Assembly: GCA_903901875.1 (NCBI GenBank)
Contig: CAIUSO010000051.1
Coordinates: forward strand, 1 to 58,186
Length of the DNA stretch: 58,186 nucleotides
Direction: 5' to 3'
Source: an uncultured Geobacteraceae bacterium
Lineage (GTDB): Bacteria; Desulfobacterota; Desulfuromonadia; Geobacterales; Pseudopelobacteraceae
Positions 12,801 through 21,807 of this stretch are shown in pieces. Made by a program: the position numbers and the translations under genes. Position 1 is the stretch's first letter. Each line of letters starts with the position of its first letter. The notes below the pieces were generated by a model. The model was not told where the DNA came from. It made no database searches and worked only from the letters and a program-made list of their open reading frames with translations.

Positions 12801-15800
12801 GTACCCCGGATGTGGGGAGCCGGATCGCCAGCATCGAAAAAATTGACATGGCGACGGACAGCGGTGCCAACAGCCTGACCCTCTCCCAGGCGGATGTCCT
12901 GGATATGGCCAGCATGAATCTGGTACATGGCGGTGGGACAGTGAGTGCCGACGGGAACATCTGGACGAGCGGAACCACCAACGGTTACACCCTCCCTGAC
13001 ACCGTGCGGATGCATCAACTGGTGATCGACGGTGGCACCAATGACGTCGTGAATATTGAAGGCTACTGGTTGTACATGGGTACGGTTACTAACGGCATCG
13101 GCGGTACTACCTATAACGTCTATGACAATATCGCCGGTACGACGGAACTGTTGGTAAAAAGCGGGGCGTCTTTCCTGGGGTCACAGTCGGTGAACCTGAG
13201 CGCAGTTGCTGTCGGCAGGGGCGGCTTTGTGATCAACGGTGCCAGTGCCAATGAGGATAGTGGCTGTTCAGTCTCCTCTGCCGGCGACGTCAACGGCGAT
13301 GGACTGTCCGACCTGATCGTGGGGGCTTACAACGCCACGACCCAGACCGGCAAGAGCTATGTCGTCTTTGGCAAGAGCGACGGCACGGCAACGGAGCTGT
13401 CGGCCATTGCGGCCGGCACTTCTGCCAGCGGTTTTGTGCTCAACGGGGCGAGTGCGGGCGACGCAAGCGGCTGGTCGGTCTCCTCTGCCGGTGATGTCAA
13501 CGGCGACGGTCTGGCCGACTTGATAGTCGGAGCCAAGGGTGCCGGTTCCGCTGCCGGCAAGAGCTACGTCGTGTATGGCAAGAGTGACGGCACGGCGATC
13601 AACCTGAGTGCGGTCGCCCTCGGTACGGGGGGCTTTCTGATCAACGGTGCCACTGCCAATGACCTGAGCGGTTACTCTGTCTCCTCTGCCGGTGATGTCA
13701 ACGGCGACGGCCTGTCCGACCTGATTGTCGGCGCCAAGGGTGCCGGCTCCGCTGCGGGTAAGAGTTACGTGGTGTTCGGCAAGACCAGCGGCACGGTGAT
13801 CGAACTGAGCGCAGTTGCCCTCGGGACGGGTGGCTTTGTGATCAACGGCACCAGTGCCAGCGACTTGAGCGGCTATTCCGTCTCCTCTGCCGGCGATGTC
13901 AACAACGACGGTTTTGCCGACCTGATTGTGGGAGCCAACGGGGCTAACGGCAGTGCGGGCAAAAGCTATGTGGTGTTTGGCAAGAGCACCGGCACGGCGG
14001 TTGAACTTTCGGTTATTGCGGGGGGGGCTTCGACCAGTGGTTTCATGATCAATGGTGCCAGTGCCAGTGATAACAGCGGTTACTCTATCTCCTCAGCCGG
14101 CGACGTCAACGGCGACGGTTTTGCCGACGTGATCGTCGGGGCGTACAACGCCACTTCCGGCACCAATGCCACCGCCGGCAAGAGCTACGTGGTGTTTGGC
14201 AAAACCACCGGCGCAACGATTGAGCTCTCCTCCATCGCAGTCACCGGTTCGACGAAAGGTTTTGTGATCAACGGTGCCACCGCCGGTGACAACAGCGGCT
14301 ATTCCGTCTCCTCGGCCGGTGACGTCAACGGCGACGGCCTGGCCGATCTGATCGTTGGGGCGTACAATTCCACTACCTTTGCCGGCAAGAGCTATCTCGT
14401 GTACGGCAAGAATACCGATACCCCGGTGAATCTCTCGGATGTTGCCCTGGGGAATGGTGGCTTCCTGATCAACGGCGTCAGCGCGAACGACTACAGCGGT
14501 GCCTCGGTCTCCGCAGCCGGTGATATCAACGGTGACGGTCTGGCCGACCTGATCGTCGGAGCTCCTGGTGACAATGGTGCAGCCGGCAAGAGCTACGTCA
14601 TCTTCGGTTCCAACGTCGGAGCCTTTGGCAGAGGTACGGCGGTGGACTGGATGGGAACGGGCGGCGATGACACGCTCACCGGCACCGTTGACGGCCAGAC
14701 TTTCATCGGTGGTGCCGGCAACGACCTCATCACCGGTCATGGCGGGGCCGATGTCATGTACGGCGGTGCCGGCAACGATATATTTGTTATCGGCAGCAGC
14801 ATGATTACGGCACTCTCCAGCGCATTTGGTGCAGGTGGAAATACCGCCCAACTGGCGCGCATCGACGGCGGCGGCGGTTTTGACACTCTCCGGCTTGCCC
14901 AGAGCAGCGGTAACCTCAACCTGACGACCATCAGGAACCAGTCGGCCGGTACACCGGATGTGGGGAGCAGAATTGCCAGCATCGAGAAGATCGACCTGGC
15001 AACGGATACCTCGGCCAACACCCTGACGCTCACGCAGGCGGACGTCATGGATATGGCCGGCATCAATCTGATCAACAGCGGCAGCAGCGGCTGGAACAAC
15101 GGTACCGGTATCCTGCCGACCAGCGTGAACAGGCACCAGTTGGTGATTGACGGCGGCAGCAGCGATACCGTGAGTATCGACGGCTCATGGACCCAGGTGG
15201 GCACCGTGGTTAATGGCAGCACTGCGTACAACGTGTACGATAACAGCGGTGGCACGGTGGAACTGTTGGTTCAAACGCGGGTTAATTTTACCGGCACACA
15301 ACCGGTGAAATCCATCAGTCTTGCGGCCAGCTATGGTGGTTTCATGATCAACGGGGAGTGCTCGGGCGACTGGAGCGGTTTTGCCGTTTCCTCAGCCGGC
15401 GACGTCAACAACGACGGTTTGGCCGACCTGATTGTCGGGGCTTACAACGCCACTTCCAAGGCCGGCAAGAGCTATGTGGTGTTCGGCAAGAGCGACGGCA
15501 CAGCCACTGACCTGTCGGCCGTCGCGGCTGTCGGTTCGATGAAGGGGTTCGTTATCAACGGTGCGAGTACCAACGAGTACAGCGGCTACTCGGTCTCCTT
15601 TGCAGGTGACGTCAACGGTGACGGCATGGCGGATGTGATCATTGGGGCTGAGCGGGCCTCCAGCTATGCCGGCAAGAGCTATGTGGTGTTCGGTAAGAGC
15701 GACGGCACAGCGATTAACCTGGCGAGCCTTGGTTCGACCCAGGGGTTCACTATCGTCGGAGCGGCTGCTGGCGAATACAGTGGCCAGTCGGTCTCCTCGG

Positions 15801-17452
15801 CCGGTGACGTCAACGGCGATGGTCTGGCCGACCTGATCGTCGGGGCTTACCAGGCTGCTGCCAATGGTACCAAGTCGGGCAAGAGCTATGTGGTGTTCGG
15901 CAAAAGTGACGGCACAGCGATTAACCTGAGCGCAGTTGCCCTTGGCACGGGTGGTTTCATAATCAACGGTGTAACAGCACTCGATTACAGCGGTTTCTCC
16001 GTATCTTCCGCCGGCGACGTCAACGGCGATGGCTTGGCCGACCTGATTGTCGGGGCCTATGCAGCCCCTGGTCTTTCATATGTAGGTAAAAGCTATGTCG
16101 TGTTTGGTAAGAGCGACGGTACGGCGATTCAGCTGTCAGCCATCGCCGCTGGCACGGGTGGTTTTGTGATCAACGGCACCACCAATAACGACCAGAGCGG
16201 CTGGTCGGTATCCTCGGCTGGCGACGTCAACGGCGACGGCCTGGCTGACCTGATCGTCGGAGCACCCTTTGCATCAAGCAATTTAAAGTACGGCAAGAGC
16301 TACGTGGTGTTCGGCAAGGGCACCGGTACCGTAATTGAACTGTCAGCCATTGCGGCCGGTACGGGCGGTTTCGTAATCAACGGCGTCTGCGGTAACGACA
16401 ATAGCGGCTATTCGGTCTCCTCGGCCGGCGACGTCAACGGCGATGGCCTGGCCGATCTGATCGTCGGGGCTTACAGTGCCCCTAATGCTACATATATCGG
16501 TAGGAGCTACGTAGTCTTCGGCAAAAGCGACGGCACGGCTATTGAACTATCGGCCATCGCAGGCGGTGATGTGAGTAAGGGTTTCATGATCAGCGGGGCC
16601 TGCGCAGGTGACTACAGCGGCTGTTCAGTTTCCGCAGCCGGTGACGTCAACGGCGACGGCCTGGCCGATCTGATCGTTGGGGCATACAACGCCAGCACCA
16701 GTGCCGGCAAGAGCTACGTGATCTTCGGTTCGGCCACCGGGCTTTTTGGCACCGGCACGGCGGTGGACTGGGTGGGGACCGCTGCTGGCGACACCCACAC
16801 CAGTACCGGGAGCCAGACGCTTGTCGGTGGTGCCGGCAACGACACCCTGATCAGTGGCGGCGGTGCCGATGTTCTCTACGGCGGTGCCGGCAACGACCTC
16901 TTTGTTATCGGTAGCAGTCTGATTAATGCGCTGAAGGCCGATTTAGGCTACGGCGGCAACACGGGGCAACTGGCGCGGATTGACGGCGGCAGCGGTTTTG
17001 ACACCATCCAGATCAGCGGCACTTCCACCCCCTTGGACTTGACGGCGATCAAAAACCAGTCGGCCGGTACGCCAGATGTGGGGAGCAGGATTGCCAATAT
17101 CGATAAAATCGACCTCGGTACCGGCGGCAATTCCGTGAAACTGTCATTGAATGACGTGCTCGACATGAGCGGGATGAACCTTATCCATGATACCAATGGT
17201 ACGGCCAGTGCCGATGGCAATGTCTGGACCCATGGCACCGGCACCGCGCTGGGCACCAGCGTCAGCCGCCATCAGTTGGTGATATATGGTGATAGTACGG
17301 ATTCGGTGACCGTCAGCGGGTTTACGTCAACGGCGGTCGGGACGGAGACCATGGGGGGGCATACCTATGATGTGTATAATTCGACAAATACGTCGCTGTC
17401 TACCTATGCACAGCTGTTGATTGAACATAGTATTAGTAAGTCGTTTATATAA
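2..17452 (+). CDS. Giant Ig-like / FG-GAP beta-propeller / RTX surface protein (5' end outside window)
   Basis: The frame is open from base 2, so the start lies beyond the left edge; about 5816 residues are visible. Order: three or more 93-residue Ig-like repeats (2-898), one more Ig-like module (to 1189), FG-GAP propeller 1 (1190-2640), an RTX box with trailing domain, propeller 2 (3358-4770), RTX and trailer, about eleven Ig-like modules (5454-8868), then propellers 3 to 6 (8869-10320, 11056-12480, 13219-14630, 15331-16750), each with RTX and trailer. Every blade carries a [14 protein letters not shown] calcium loop, as in integrin alpha; the RTX boxes carry GGAGNDxL-type nonapeptides. Known families with this content are secreted by type I systems and act as adhesins or matrix proteins. 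That route is inferred, since no ABC/MFP/OMP genes lie in the window. It ends with a trailer domain plus a short SKSFI tail. Confidence 0.93.
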   Translation, partial: AGNVSTQKSNTSSITVDTTVAAPSFALHSDTGSSSADNLTSDGVVNVTLASDISSWSYSTNGGTSWSAGSGNSFTLSEATYATGKILVEQTDTAGNVSTQKSNTSAITVDTTVATPSFVLHSDTGSSSSDNITSDGVVNVTLASDVASWQYSTNGCTSWSTGSGSSFTLSEATYAIGTIYVEQTDTAGNVSTHGVNSSVITVDTTVATPLFVLHSDTGSSATDNITSDGVVNVTLASDVSSWQYSTNGGTSWTTGSGSSFSISEATYAIGTIQVEQTDTAGNVSTHGVNSSAITVDTTLPTPTAVSSGSYLNSADVLVQSSEVGTAYLVRSDVTVNSLADITNAGNGKWTSTAIISADTNTTLSLSGLSAGTYHLYTRDSAGNLSVAGGAIVVNSEFVIYGEEGSGNESGVSVSSAGDVNGDGLADLIVGDDGSNSYAGKSYVVFGRSDGMAIHLSTIATDGLNSYGFVINGISQRDYSGYSVSSAGDVNGDGLADLIVGAYGANTWTGKSYVVFGKGGGTPIELSAIEAGDVTKGFVIYGESTYDNSGLSVSSAGDVNGDGFADLIVGASGATLGSGSRLGRSYVVFGRSNGAAIDLSAIAAGDATKGFVINGESDGGNSGTSVSSAGDVNGDGFADLIVGAPNTASNSWAGKSYVVFGKSDGTAIDLSAIAAPGATKGFVINGENASDNSGITVSSAGDVNGDGLADLIVGATNTDSNVYAGKSYVVFGKTCGTAIELSSIATALSNDGFVINGASSYDDSSISISSAGDVNGDGLADLIVGADKANSSAGKSYVVFGKSGGSTIELSAIEAGDTSKGFVINGENSGDFSGYSVSAAGDVNGDGLADLIVGSPWAISGGNSAGKSYVIFGSTTGAFAAGTAVDFMGTAGNDNLVGTVDRQTFIGGAGNDVITGHGGADVLYGGAGNDTFVINSSMITALSNPLGSGGNTSQLARIDGGSGFDTISLAQGTGDFDLTHIANQSANTPDVGSRISNIEKIDLATDSGANTLTLSQADVMDMAGMNLIHGTTASADGHTWTSGTYTLPDTVRMHQLVINGGTNDAVNIDGSWSFMGTATNGSSTYNVYNNTAGATELLVQDGVGFKGTQVLNLAVVAAGVGGFVINNEYSATNSGLSVSTAGDFNGDGLADLIVGVPDINSSEGKSYVLFGKSDGVVIELSAIASNVGFVINAENAGDNSGMSVSSAGDVNGDGLADLIVGAPYANSTAGRSYVVFGNGDSTPVHLSTITLGHGGFVINGETSFDTSGYSVSSAGDVNGDGLADLIVGAYPANSNAGKSYVVFGKSVTTPLDLSTIAAGLGGGFVINGESANDQSGMSVSSAGDVNGDGLADLIVGAFNSTAGGIGVNAGRSYVVFGKTGVAAIDLTAITAGSGDGFVINGEHAGDDSGYSVSSAGDVNGDGFADLIVGADAACSGNGKSYVLFGGCSASVNLSAIAAGTGCGFVINGESGNGGNGYSVSSAGDVNGDGLADLIVGSPWSSIGANSGSGKSYVVFGTSESVTVELSAVALGVGGFVINGESKDDSSGYSVSAAGDVNGDGLADLIVGASNANGSAGKTYVIFGSSIGAFGAGTAVDWMGTSLDHSHVSTGSQTLVGGTENDTLISGGGADVLYGGAGNDTFVINSSMIDALKANYGVGANSSQLARIDGGSGFDTISLAQGIGDFDLTEINNQSANTPDVGSRIASIEKIDLATDGGANTLTLSQADVRDMAGMNLINSSTVASILGTLDSPNSSYTLLATEHYHQLVITGTALDTVTASGVWSDKGTVVAGGITYEVYIQRGGQGGAQIFVESAVDRSSIASNLPVTVITSLTDSAGSITGTVNSGGSMDDAAPLLTGTVSATLTVGEVVAIYRDGVKAGTATVVGTAWNWNETGLGSEGAHNYTAWVEDSVAAEHGAVSAAYQITLDTTPPTPTLGTGSYQSTAAIQVQSSEAGTAYLVKDGVSLDLATINMVDRASWNNVEIATANSSTTLSLAGLTEGTYHLYTVDGVGNLSAASANQITVDNSAPTPTVAGGSYKNTLTVQVQSSEVGTAYLVRDDVSLNLDTINTVDGTSWNSVAITTTTGTTTMSLAGLTDGTYHLYTVDASGNLSAASANAVTVDTTAPTTTAVVITVSDNAGSIQGGVANGGSTDDTHPDISGTLTAPLVAGETVRVSDGATYLGDASVSGQNWSFTDARTLTHGQTAQYTAQVSDVAGNQSAAGTAYSITIDTAPPAIPTAITVVDDLTIPASNTPLTSGGPSTIDYTPTVRGAAGSAEVGGKVTVFDDSNVNGIVDSGEIVVGITTVAGDGSWSITSPGMSNGSYKLRSFVTDAVGNQGDASAVFNLTVNSIPSLILPVSGDDCVNAAEKAAGVVISGTATADANTVVEITWGGISHSATVTSGNWSTTFGTGEIPADAAAREITAHMKTGGIYVGGIILHEVLVDTVAPTTTFSAVAFSQDSAANGATNNDFITKTATQTITATLSVALADGTTNVSAEKLFASLDNGTSWTDVTSSVSGTALTWSGATLIGSSTLKLKVRDGAGNESTASTRSYVLDTTAPTTTITAGSFNHDSGASATDFITNVAGQTIGGTLSTSLTADEKVYVSKDDGASWTAVSVTGTSWSLAGQTLSGSSTLKVKVTDTAGNDGQVWSHAYGIDSQAPVATLLNSGSQKNSTSVQVKSSEAGTAYIVKDSVSFDPATINAVDGTSWNSVTIANPNNSTTLTLAGLVDGSYKLYTVDTAGNSSVATTNAITVDTTAPIAPTFSVVAGNDNINLSEVHSIITGGNETGASVALSIGGVTRTATVIGTGWSYTLNDADIANMGQGAETLSATQTDIAGNTSNAGTRAITVDTIAPSAPTISVVASDDIISPLEKHSAITGSNETGASVALVIGGVTRAATVSGTGWSYTLTDADITNMGQGAKTLSATQTDVAGNSSPVVIHNITVDTIVPMINLSTIGASAAGFVINGEGSSNYSGYSVSSAGDVNGDGLSDLIVGAYGANASAGKSYVVFGKSDGTAINLSAIATGTSNKGFAINGASANDQSGYSVSGAGDFNGDGLADLLVGAYGANSSAGASYLVFGKSDGTTVELSAITISNTANGFIFTGYSAADQSGYSVSSAGDVNGDGLADLIVGAFGANAAAGTSYVVYGKNSITGVSGNLSDIATSGLYRGFAINGATAGEKSGSSVSSAGDVNGDGLADLIIGAVGANASAGKSYVVFGQTGNVAAVELSAIASGLSTKGFMINGVTAADQSGYSVSSAGDVNGDGLGDLIVGAVGATAGAGKSYVVFGKGDGTAIDLSSIAAGASGKGFVINGVSAATQSGSSVSSAGDVNGDGLADLLVGASGSIASAGRSYVVFGKSDSTAVDLSTIEEGYLTKGFIINGVSGGDVSGISVSAAGDVNGDGLADLIVGASGSNGGTGKSYVIFGSTTGVLANSTSVDWVGSAGDDVHTSAGSQTLIGGAGSDTLTSGGGADVLYGGTGNDIFVINSSMITALSSGLGAGGNSSQLARIDGGGGFDTIRFAQNAGNLDLNLTAIRNQSASTADVGSRIAGIEKIDLATDSGANILTLSQTDVWDMTGNDLIHGGGTASADGNSWTNGTYTLAASTRMHQLVIDGGSNDVVTIDGSWSSMGTVSNGSGSSYNVYDNSSGTTELLVTEGVDFKGAQLALYLAAVAAGAGGFQIKGESGNVRSGQSVSSAGDVNGDGLGDLIVGASWANFSGGRSYVLFGKSDGAVIEMSTILAGSSNSGFVINGGASVDFSGVSVSSAGDVNGDGLADLLVGANRSDPAGVVDAGRSYVVFGKAGGAAIDLSAIDAGGSTKGFVINGVGASDYSGYSVSSAGDVNGDGLADLIVGAYQATANSFAKAGKSYVVFGKSGNTPVNLTDVALGNGGFVLNGVSAGEQSGWSVSSAGDVNGDGLADLIVGASGNSATTGKGYVVFGKSGGTPLDLSTIAVSGSTKGFVINGVGASDLTGYSVSSAGDVNGDGLADLVIGAKGVNANTGRSYVLFGKAGDAPVNLSDVALGNGGFVINGESPADMSGISVSSAGDVNGDGLADLIVGANAVNGYTGKSYVVFGKNDGTVIELSTIAVGGSSKGFVISGQNTRDYSGTSVSAAGDVNGDGLADLIIGAYQKNAYAGVSYVIFGSSTGVFGTGTAVDWKGSAADDVHTSTGSQTLIGGAGNDTLISGGGADVLYGGAGNDSFVVNSSMITALSNVLGAGGNSAQLARIDGGSGFDTIQLASGTTTLDLTAIRNQSAGTPDVGSRIASIEKIDMATDSGANSLTLSQADVLDMASMNLVHGGGTVSADGNIWTSGTTNGYTLPDTVRMHQLVIDGGTNDVVNIEGYWLYMGTVTNGIGGTTYNVYDNIAGTTELLVKSGASFLGSQSVNLSAVAVGRGGFVINGASANEDSGCSVSSAGDVNGDGLSDLIVGAYNATTQTGKSYVVFGKSDGTATELSAIAAGTSASGFVLNGASAGDASGWSVSSAGDVNGDGLADLIVGAKGAGSAAGKSYVVYGKSDGTAINLSAVALGTGGFLINGATANDLSGYSVSSAGDVNGDGLSDLIVGAKGAGSAAGKSYVVFGKTSGTVIELSAVALGTGGFVINGTSASDLSGYSVSSAGDVNNDGFADLIVGANGANGSAGKSYVVFGKSTGTAVELSVIAGGASTSGFMINGASASDNSGYSISSAGDVNGDGFADVIVGAYNATSGTNATAGKSYVVFGKTTGATIELSSIAVTGSTKGFVINGATAGDNSGYSVSSAGDVNGDGLADLIVGAYNSTTFAGKSYLVYGKNTDTPVNLSDVALGNGGFLINGVSANDYSGASVSAAGDINGDGLADLIVGAPGDNGAAGKSYVIFGSNVGAFGRGTAVDWMGTGGDDTLTGTVDGQTFIGGAGNDLITGHGGADVMYGGAGNDIFVIGSSMITALSSAFGAGGNTAQLARIDGGGGFDTLRLAQSSGNLNLTTIRNQSAGTPDVGSRIASIEKIDLATDTSANTLTLTQADVMDMAGINLINSGSSGWNNGTGILPTSVNRHQLVIDGGSSDTVSIDGSWTQVGTVVNGSTAYNVYDNSGGTVELLVQTRVNFTGTQPVKSISLAASYGGFMINGECSGDWSGFAVSSAGDVNNDGLADLIVGAYNATSKAGKSYVVFGKSDGTATDLSAVAAVGSMKGFVINGASTNEYSGYSVSFAGDVNGDGMADVIIGAERASSYAGKSYVVFGKSDGTAINLASLGSTQGFTIVGAAAGEYSGQSVSSAGDVNGDGLADLIVGAYQAAANGTKSGKSYVVFGKSDGTAINLSAVALGTGGFIINGVTALDYSGFSVSSAGDVNGDGLADLIVGAYAAPGLSYVGKSYVVFGKSDGTAIQLSAIAAGTGGFVINGTTNNDQSGWSVSSAGDVNGDGLADLIVGAPFASSNLKYGKSYVVFGKGTGTVIELSAIAAGTGGFVINGVCGNDNSGYSVSSAGDVNGDGLADLIVGAYSAPNATYIGRSYVVFGKSDGTAIELSAIAGGDVSKGFMISGACAGDYSGCSVSAAGDVNGDGLADLIVGAYNASTSAGKSYVIFGSATGLFGTGTAVDWVGTAAGDTHTSTGSQTLVGGAGNDTLISGGGADVLYGGAGNDLFVIGSSLINALKADLGYGGNTGQLARIDGGSGFDTIQISGTSTPLDLTAIKNQSAGTPDVGSRIANIDKIDLGTGGNSVKLSLNDVLDMSGMNLIHDTNGTASADGNVWTHGTGTALGTSVSRHQLVIYGDSTDSVTVSGFTSTAVGTETMGGHTYDVYNSTNTSLSTYAQLLIEHSISKSFI
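1190..2793 (+). repeat. Module 1: seven FG-GAP blades plus RTX box
   Basis: Seven blades of about 65-75 residues, each with [28 protein letters not shown] and a [11 protein letters not shown] strand. Blade 7 differs: it has SVSAAGD in place of SVSSAGD and SYVIFGS in place of SYVVFGK. It runs into a GTAVDFMGT linker and an RTX stretch (2662-2793) with GGAGNDVI and [10 protein letters not shown] trailing domain follows to about 3355, marked by [21 protein letters not shown] and [11 protein letters not shown]. Confidence 0.88.
3358..4921 (+). repeat. Module 2: seven FG-GAP blades plus RTX box
   Basis: Seven blades, the first with the variant AGDFNGDG and the sixth with an aberrant SGNGGNG opening. 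The last blade again carries SVSAAGD and VIFGS. The RTX box (4794-4921) is slightly eroded ([20 protein letters not shown]). The trailing domain runs to about 5453, after which the Ig-like block begins. Confidence 0.87.
5454..8868 (+). repeat. Block of about eleven bacterial Ig-like modules inside the giant gene
   Basis: Successive modules end in [12 protein letters not shown] linkers. I count eleven, of at least four sequence types. One type ([22 protein letters not shown]) occurs three times here and once at about 900-1185; another ([13 protein letters not shown] / [13 protein letters not shown]) occurs twice side by side. They resemble Big-type Ig domains that act as rigid spacers in adhesins. 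Module 5 contains [14 protein letters not shown], which looks like a calcium loop. Confidence 0.8.
8869..10476 (+). repeat. Module 3: seven FG-GAP blades plus RTX box
   Basis: Seven blades opening SNYSG, NDQSG, ADQSG, GEKSG, ADQSG, ATQSG and GDVSG. Blade 7 shows the [12 protein letters not shown] signature. The RTX box (about 10350-10476) has GGAGSDTL and YGGTGNDIF. The trailing domain follows to about 11050. Confidence 0.88.
11056..12637 (+). repeat. Module 4: seven FG-GAP blades plus RTX box
   Basis: Seven blades, the last marked SVSAAGD and VIFGS. The RTX box (about 12510-12637) has GGAGNDTL and YGGAGNDSF. The trailer to about 13215 contains IEKIDMATD and [11 protein letters not shown]. 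The preceding connector ([14 protein letters not shown]) matches the connector before propellers 2, 5 and 6. Confidence 0.88.
13219..14787 (+). repeat. Module 5: seven FG-GAP blades plus RTX box
   Basis: Seven blades. Blades 2 and 3 share an identical [18 protein letters not shown] stretch and blades 2-4 share near-identical flanks, suggesting recent blade duplication. Blade 7 has [12 protein letters not shown] and VIFGS. The RTX box (about 14655-14787) has [20 protein letters not shown], closest to that of module 1. Confidence 0.88.
15331..16903 (+). repeat. Module 6: seven FG-GAP blades plus RTX box, C-terminal
   Basis: Seven blades; blade 1 has the variant DVNNDG and blade 2 reads SVSFAGD. 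The last blade carries SVSAAGD and VIFGS. The RTX box (about 16775-16903) is followed by a trailer that ends the protein at 17449 without an extra C-terminal domain. Any type I secretion signal would have to sit in the last residues of that trailer. Confidence 0.88.
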
Positions 17453-17484
17453 AAGCGGGAAAAGGGGAGGGGGGCGAGAGATAT

Positions 17485-17517
17485 CCCGGCCCTCTCCCCT
17501 TGTGGGAGAGGGCCGGG
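17485..17517. repeat. Intergenic palindrome (REP-like), perfect 14-bp stem
   Basis: CCCGGCCCTCTCCC (17485-17498) pairs exactly with GGGAGAGGGCCGGG (17504-17517) around a CTTGT loop. It sits between convergent genes. Similar CCCTCTCCC...GGGAGAGGG palindromes are common dispersed intergenic elements in proteobacteria. It may also act as a terminator for either side; a T-run lies at about 17541-17546. Confidence 0.7.
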
Positions 17518-17592
17518 GAGAGGGGGATAAAGGGGGAAGTTTTTTAAAATAAACCGGTTGCAAACAGCTAACCTGTGATTACCTCGGTTTTG

Positions 17593-18318
17593 CTATTCCT
17601 TCTCGATATCCTTTGATTGTTTTTCCAGATCAGCCTGCGATGGGATGTCTATCTTGTTGGTCCGGGCGTACTTGACGAGGCCGCTTGTAAAACTCCCAAT
17701 AGTACTCAGCTGCGAAGGAACCGTTTCGATGACAAACTTTGCGGTACTTAATCCCGAACCCAGGTCTTTTGCCGCAGCCAATCCATAGGTCATGGGGGAG
17801 GCTTGAACGCGCCTGAGGCCGCTTGCAATGTCGGAAACAAGATTCCTGGCATCATTTACTGCCTGAACATCGAGCAGTGAGCCGGCCCCAAGGAGCAGGA
17901 GGGCTTTGCCCAGACGCAGTCGTGCCTCTGATTTACTCATGGAAGAATTCAGATCAACTTCTTTCATGGCATCGCTGGCATTATTGATGTCTGTGCAAAG
18001 TTTTTTTGTTCCTTCCGTGTCTGCCGGGTTCTTCTTTGCTTCTTCCAGAGTTGCCTCAAGTTTTGCGGCTTCAGCAGCTCTCCCACAGGCTTTTTCAACC
18101 TCGATGAGACCACTTGCCAACGTTACAGAAGCTTTATACAAGCGCATTTTTATGGCGGCATCACGACTGCTCAAAGCGGCCACATCAACTTTTTCACCAC
18201 TTTCTGCCGCGCCGCCACCGAACCCCGGAATACTTGGCACACTTGGCAATCCCCAGCCAAATGCCTGGGTTCCTGCCATCAAAACAGTCATAATCACAAC
18301 ACCGATAGTTCGTTTCAT
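17593..18318 (-). CDS. Exported helical protein of unknown function
   Basis: 241 residues. The N-terminus has a typical signal peptide (MKRTIGVVIMTVLMAG followed by TQAFG). A Gly/Pro-rich stretch follows (PSVPSIPGFGGG), then a mostly alpha-helical, Lys/Glu/Ala-rich body with two cysteines. I recognise no family. It is the last gene of a minus-strand run with the FlgT-like genes upstream (33 bp from the 452-residue gene), so it likely works with them in the periplasm or outer membrane. It converges on the giant surface-protein gene. Confidence 0.75.
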   Translation of the reverse strand: MKRTIGVVIMTVLMAGTQAFGWGLPSVPSIPGFGGGAAESGEKVDVAALSSRDAAIKMRLYKASVTLASGLIEVEKACGRAAEAAKLEATLEEAKKNPADTEGTKKLCTDINNASDAMKEVDLNSSMSKSEARLRLGKALLLLGAGSLLDVQAVNDARNLVSDIASGLRRVQASPMTYGLAAAKDLGSGLSTAKFVIETVPSQLSTIGSFTSGLVKYARTNKIDIPSQADLEKQSKDIEKE

Positions 18319-18350
18319 GTGTTCTCCATTCTTGAAGTTAGCCTGCTCGG

Positions 18351-19709
18351 CTATTTTTTGAATACAAATACAATTTTCCCGTCCTCATTGGCGGGACCGT
18401 CAAATTCAGCTTCTGAAAAACCTGTTTTTGAGCCGACAGCGTCCAAAATGCCGTTGCCGAGAGTTTCTTTATCTCCTTTAAACAACACTTTGACAAGCAG
18501 GGTCGTACTGTCCGGATTTGACTGATTCGTTATCTGTGCCAAGCCCTGGATAGCGGTGACGAGAGGAATTTTCTGTGAACGCTGACTCTTGATATTACGA
18601 ATTTCTATACTGTACTGCCTGCCGTTGAGAGAACGTTTCTGCCAGACCTCAATGGTCTGGGCGGCCAAAGTACGAGAAGCCAGGACAGCATTCTTTTTGA
18701 TGGACTGGATTTTGGCTTCATCTCCGTTTGAGCTGCTGGCAGTGGCAGTATTTGTGAAAGAACCTACAATATCACCGGAGTTTACATCGATAATTTCAAC
18801 CCCGATCTGACTCTTTACCTCCTGATTTCCGGTCGCCTCCGAAATAGCGAAACCAAGAATCTTGACTTCACCGCGAGCTACAAAACCTGCTCCCTCCCTG
18901 GTGGCAAAGTTGCGCACCGACTGTCGATCATTCGGATCGACGGACGTCTGTGCCAGTGAGGGTGAGACCGCAATCTGGCGAGCTTTATCTGCGGCCATCA
19001 GATCAAAGTTTTTTGCCAGAAACTCCTGCTGAAAAGAGTCAATAATAGTCATGTCAGGCTCTTTTTTCCAAAGAACTTCATCAATCTTCGAGTAAGAGCT
19101 GTCTTGTTTGACTTTGGTGATGGCATTAACTGCCACAGATGACGCGTCTTGACCTTTGGAAAGGTTCTGTGATGATTCAGAGTCATCGGCACTATCGTGT
19201 TTTCCACTCGTTTCACTTGTTACGTACATATCTACCGTATCATTTTTGCTGGAAGAACCCTGGTGACCACGTTTTTCCCACGTGGTAAGGACAAAGGTGA
19301 TAGAAGGGTTTCCCATGGTTGTTGACACCCTGCCTACCAATGTCTTGATATCCAGACCTATTTTATCCACGGCCACATTTGCTTTGATCGTAACGGTGAG
19401 GATACCCTCTTCAACCGATTCCTTGACAATCTCATGGTCGGATACATATCCCTGGGCACGGGTGAGAATCTGATCCCGCACCAAGGCAGCGTCTTTAACC
19501 TCTGTCTGACTCTGAACCCATACCCCGATCCCCTTTTCAACGGCCTCCCGAAATGCATTTGCGAGAGCATTGTTCCTCGCTCCATCCTTGTTTGAACCGA
19601 CAATCTCAGCGCGACCGACCGCAATAACGGACTGGTTGGCATACACATGGCCACAGAGAGTACCCAGTAATAAGATCGTGGAAACCACACACCAAAAACT
19701 TCGTTTCAT
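18351..19709 (-). CDS. Exported protein with FlgT N-terminal-like (LPP20-type) domain
   Basis: 452 residues with a signal peptide ending near residue 24 (cleavage around VYA-NQ). Residues about 25-115 match the FlgT N-domain pattern: VIAVGRAEIVG, NNALANAFREAVEKGIGVWV, then ILTRAQGYVSDHEIV and a VTIKANV strand. The middle is Ser/Lys/Asp-rich and probably disordered. The C-terminal half has alternating strands (QSVRNFATREGAGFVARGEV, QIGVEIIDVNSGDIVGSFT) reminiscent of CsgG/LPP20-like lipoprotein-trafficking folds. FlgT is a flagellar basal-body protein in Vibrio, but there are no flagellar genes here. Its start overlaps the stop of the upstream gene by 4 bp (ATGA). Confidence 0.8.
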   Translation of the reverse strand: MKRSFWCVVSTILLLGTLCGHVYANQSVIAVGRAEIVGSNKDGARNNALANAFREAVEKGIGVWVQSQTEVKDAALVRDQILTRAQGYVSDHEIVKESVEEGILTVTIKANVAVDKIGLDIKTLVGRVSTTMGNPSITFVLTTWEKRGHQGSSSKNDTVDMYVTSETSGKHDSADDSESSQNLSKGQDASSVAVNAITKVKQDSSYSKIDEVLWKKEPDMTIIDSFQQEFLAKNFDLMAADKARQIAVSPSLAQTSVDPNDRQSVRNFATREGAGFVARGEVKILGFAISEATGNQEVKSQIGVEIIDVNSGDIVGSFTNTATASSSNGDEAKIQSIKKNAVLASRTLAAQTIEVWQKRSLNGRQYSIEIRNIKSQRSQKIPLVTAIQGLAQITNQSNPDSTTLLVKVLFKGDKETLGNGILDAVGSKTGFSEAEFDGPANEDGKIVFVFKK

Positions 19710-21019
19710 ATTTCAGCCTCCTTCGCAATTTTTGCTGTCAACTGATACAACAGATCAAAGAACTCATTTTTTTCTTCAAAACTCTGTATGCCTTTTATAA
19801 GTGATTTTGAACTGAATGTGCTGAATTCCTTTTCGTATTGTTTGGCAGGGATAGTAACCTTAATCCATGCCTTGAACAGGCAAATTTCATTGACCGCATT
19901 ACTGTCGGTGACCTTGCTGCTGACACCTGTTATATCAAGTAATACCGGATACTTTGGTGGTGGAAGTTCAAACTGGTGCTCCATGCCGGCACGATCAATC
20001 AGGCTGAACGCGGTACCGGTTGCCCGCTGATCCCATTCGCCCCCCACCCGTGACGGAAGAACAATTTTGCCGCCACGGTCCGTCAGGAAGTTTGAGAACC
20101 ACTGAGCCACCTGTGGTCCAACAGTTTCCTGGGGGAAAAGTTTTAAGGCCTTCTTTGAGGTAACTTTCACATCAATTACTTGCATCGTTTCATCTGAAGA
20201 GGCACGCATATTTACGGCTCTCACCTTCATGCCCGGTGTAACGGTGAATTCTTTTGGCAATTCGACTACGGCACTGTTCTTATTCAGCCGTATTATCGCA
20301 GCGGACGCAACTTTTTTGCCGCTGGAGAGGATTGCCACAAACTGCCCCTCCTCGATGCCGTTTGTACTGCCAATGTTCACCGTGATAGTCCCTCTTTCGC
20401 TGCCGGTAATATCACCCGAGATATCGGACAGCTTGACACCGGCAAGTCGTTTAACGAGATTTTCACGGAGGGTCGTCACCGCGCTCTCAACAAAAAGTTT
20501 GTCGATCTCTTCGTCACTGCATTTTGTGTTTCCATCGAGTCGCTGAGAATAGCCCACCAACGGAAAGGAAAAGACGACAGTGTTGCGCTCTTTGTCATCA
20601 ATCTTGCGGGTATCGTAGATGATAGCGGTGAGGCCGACGTTTATAATGGTTTTATTAATGATGGTATCTGCGGCATTGAAACTTTCAGCAACGACATCGT
20701 CCCTGACAACCACGAACGCCAGGGAAAGGGTGTTGTCAATACGCTGCTTTACCTCTTCGGTGTCGGTATCAAACAGCAGGTTAAAGGGGAGTATCCCCTG
20801 TCCGTCAGCCTTCTTCATCTCAATACGAATGGCATCCCGCAGCTTACTCTGGTTTCGGGTGAAGACCGGAAATTTGTTTTTTGACTGGTAATTCCCCATG
20901 AGGTACACACCGGTGAAGGCAACGCCGGGTTGTTCATCCCGGGCAATTGCCTGCGGAGGGTAAGCGGACAGCTGGATGATAAGAATGAGAAAAATAAAGA
21001 TGGCAGCACGTACCCACAT
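19706..21019 (-). CDS. Exported protein with FlgT C-terminal-like domain
   Basis: 437 residues with a hydrophobic signal segment at 5-20 followed by ARDEQPG. Around residues 195-260 a small beta-barrel-like region (ITVNIGSTNGIEEGQF, VAILSSGKKVASAAI, AVVELPKEFTVTPGMKVRAV) resembles the FlgT C-domain or SH3-like domains. The N-terminal part has strands and helices typical of CsgG-like envelope proteins; this is inferred from pattern, not from a search. It is translationally coupled to the next gene (ATGA overlap). The two together look like FlgT split over two genes. Confidence 0.75.
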   Translation of the reverse strand: MWVRAAIFIFLILIIQLSAYPPQAIARDEQPGVAFTGVYLMGNYQSKNKFPVFTRNQSKLRDAIRIEMKKADGQGILPFNLLFDTDTEEVKQRIDNTLSLAFVVVRDDVVAESFNAADTIINKTIINVGLTAIIYDTRKIDDKERNTVVFSFPLVGYSQRLDGNTKCSDEEIDKLFVESAVTTLRENLVKRLAGVKLSDISGDITGSERGTITVNIGSTNGIEEGQFVAILSSGKKVASAAIIRLNKNSAVVELPKEFTVTPGMKVRAVNMRASSDETMQVIDVKVTSKKALKLFPQETVGPQVAQWFSNFLTDRGGKIVLPSRVGGEWDQRATGTAFSLIDRAGMEHQFELPPPKYPVLLDITGVSSKVTDSNAVNEICLFKAWIKVTIPAKQYEKEFSTFSSKSLIKGIQSFEEKNEFFDLLYQLTAKIAKEAEI

Positions 21020-21047
21020 GTGACAAAACCTCGCACGGTTATAATGT

Positions 21048-21641
21048 TTATTTGAACGCCGCCACCTGTGCCTGGTAGATGGTCACCGGCACGAAACGGA
21101 CGGCAAATTCTGAATTACAGCGGGGACATGCCGTAAAAAACGGCTTGCCATTTTTCCCCTTTTCAAAGGGGATTTCCTGCTTATGACTGCAATGGGGGCA
21201 GATTGTGGAGACCGCATTCTGGGCTATTTTGACCGGTCTTACCTCTGCCGATGGTTTGGCTGCGGATGACCGTTTCGGTGTTGGGGCGGAGGGGGTGGTG
21301 GGGAACGGTTGCTCGTCCGAAAAATCCGTCACTGTCACGGCACTCTTTTGCATGGTGGTACGCTCCTTTTTAGTCGAAGTTGTCGCAGGCAGCAGTTCGT
21401 CAGAATTGTCCGCCACCATGTCTGATACCGGGGGCAGAATACCTTTCATGGCCTTTTTCCAGATCAGCGGCAGTGACGTCTTTGAAAAATGCAGGGGTCT
21501 GACCCCTTTCATCTGTGCGGCACCGCCGGTGACGATGTAATACTTGTCACGGTACAGCACCAGGGTCTGGGCACCTATTTCCGCAATTTTAAAACCGGAT
21601 GATATCTTGTTGTCGAGCCAGAATGTGATTGTCTCTTCCAT
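21048..21641 (-). CDS. Zinc-ribbon protein of unknown function
   Basis: 197 residues from the ATG at 21641, chosen because AAGGGG lies just upstream and MEETITFWLDNK begins the ordered region; a longer frame to 21806 would run into the divergent pepN. It has an N-terminal alpha/beta domain of about 75 residues, a low-complexity Ser/Thr/Pro/Lys linker, and a C-terminal CPHC ... CPRC zinc ribbon similar to MJ0042-type fingers. It is the first gene of the minus-strand run and has no signal peptide, so it is probably cytoplasmic. Confidence 0.7.
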   Translation of the reverse strand: MEETITFWLDNKISSGFKIAEIGAQTLVLYRDKYYIVTGGAAQMKGVRPLHFSKTSLPLIWKKAMKGILPPVSDMVADNSDELLPATTSTKKERTTMQKSAVTVTDFSDEQPFPTTPSAPTPKRSSAAKPSAEVRPVKIAQNAVSTICPHCSHKQEIPFEKGKNGKPFFTACPRCNSEFAVRFVPVTIYQAQVAAFK

Positions 21642-21711
21642 GGTGTACCCCTTCCTGCTCCTCGGTGCCATAACAGTTACCAGAATAACCGGTTGCTTTC
21701 CAATAAAAATA

Positions 21712-21739
21712 TTGAATGTGACGATGAATAGTGTGATAT
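21712..21739 (+). promoter_or_regulatory. Possible sigma70-type promoter for pepN
   Basis: TTGAAT (21712-21717) and TGATAT (21734-21739) with a 16-bp spacer, about 70 bp upstream of the pepN start in the divergent intergenic region. Partial consensus only. Confidence 0.3.
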
Positions 21740-21807
21740 TTTTTAAATGACATTCCCGCCGACCCGGGGGATGATAAAAATCACCCTTAGTAAGATTGGA
21801 TTCCATA

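Noticed and set aside
14093..15136. 347-codon minus-strand frame inside the giant gene
   Set aside because: Same reason: mirror of repeated glycine/aspartate codons, no start signals or family pattern.
17327..17563. 78-codon minus-strand frame at the end of the giant gene
   Set aside because: Contains the SPRPSPTRGEGR string typical of translated REP-like palindromes and overlaps the giant CDS.
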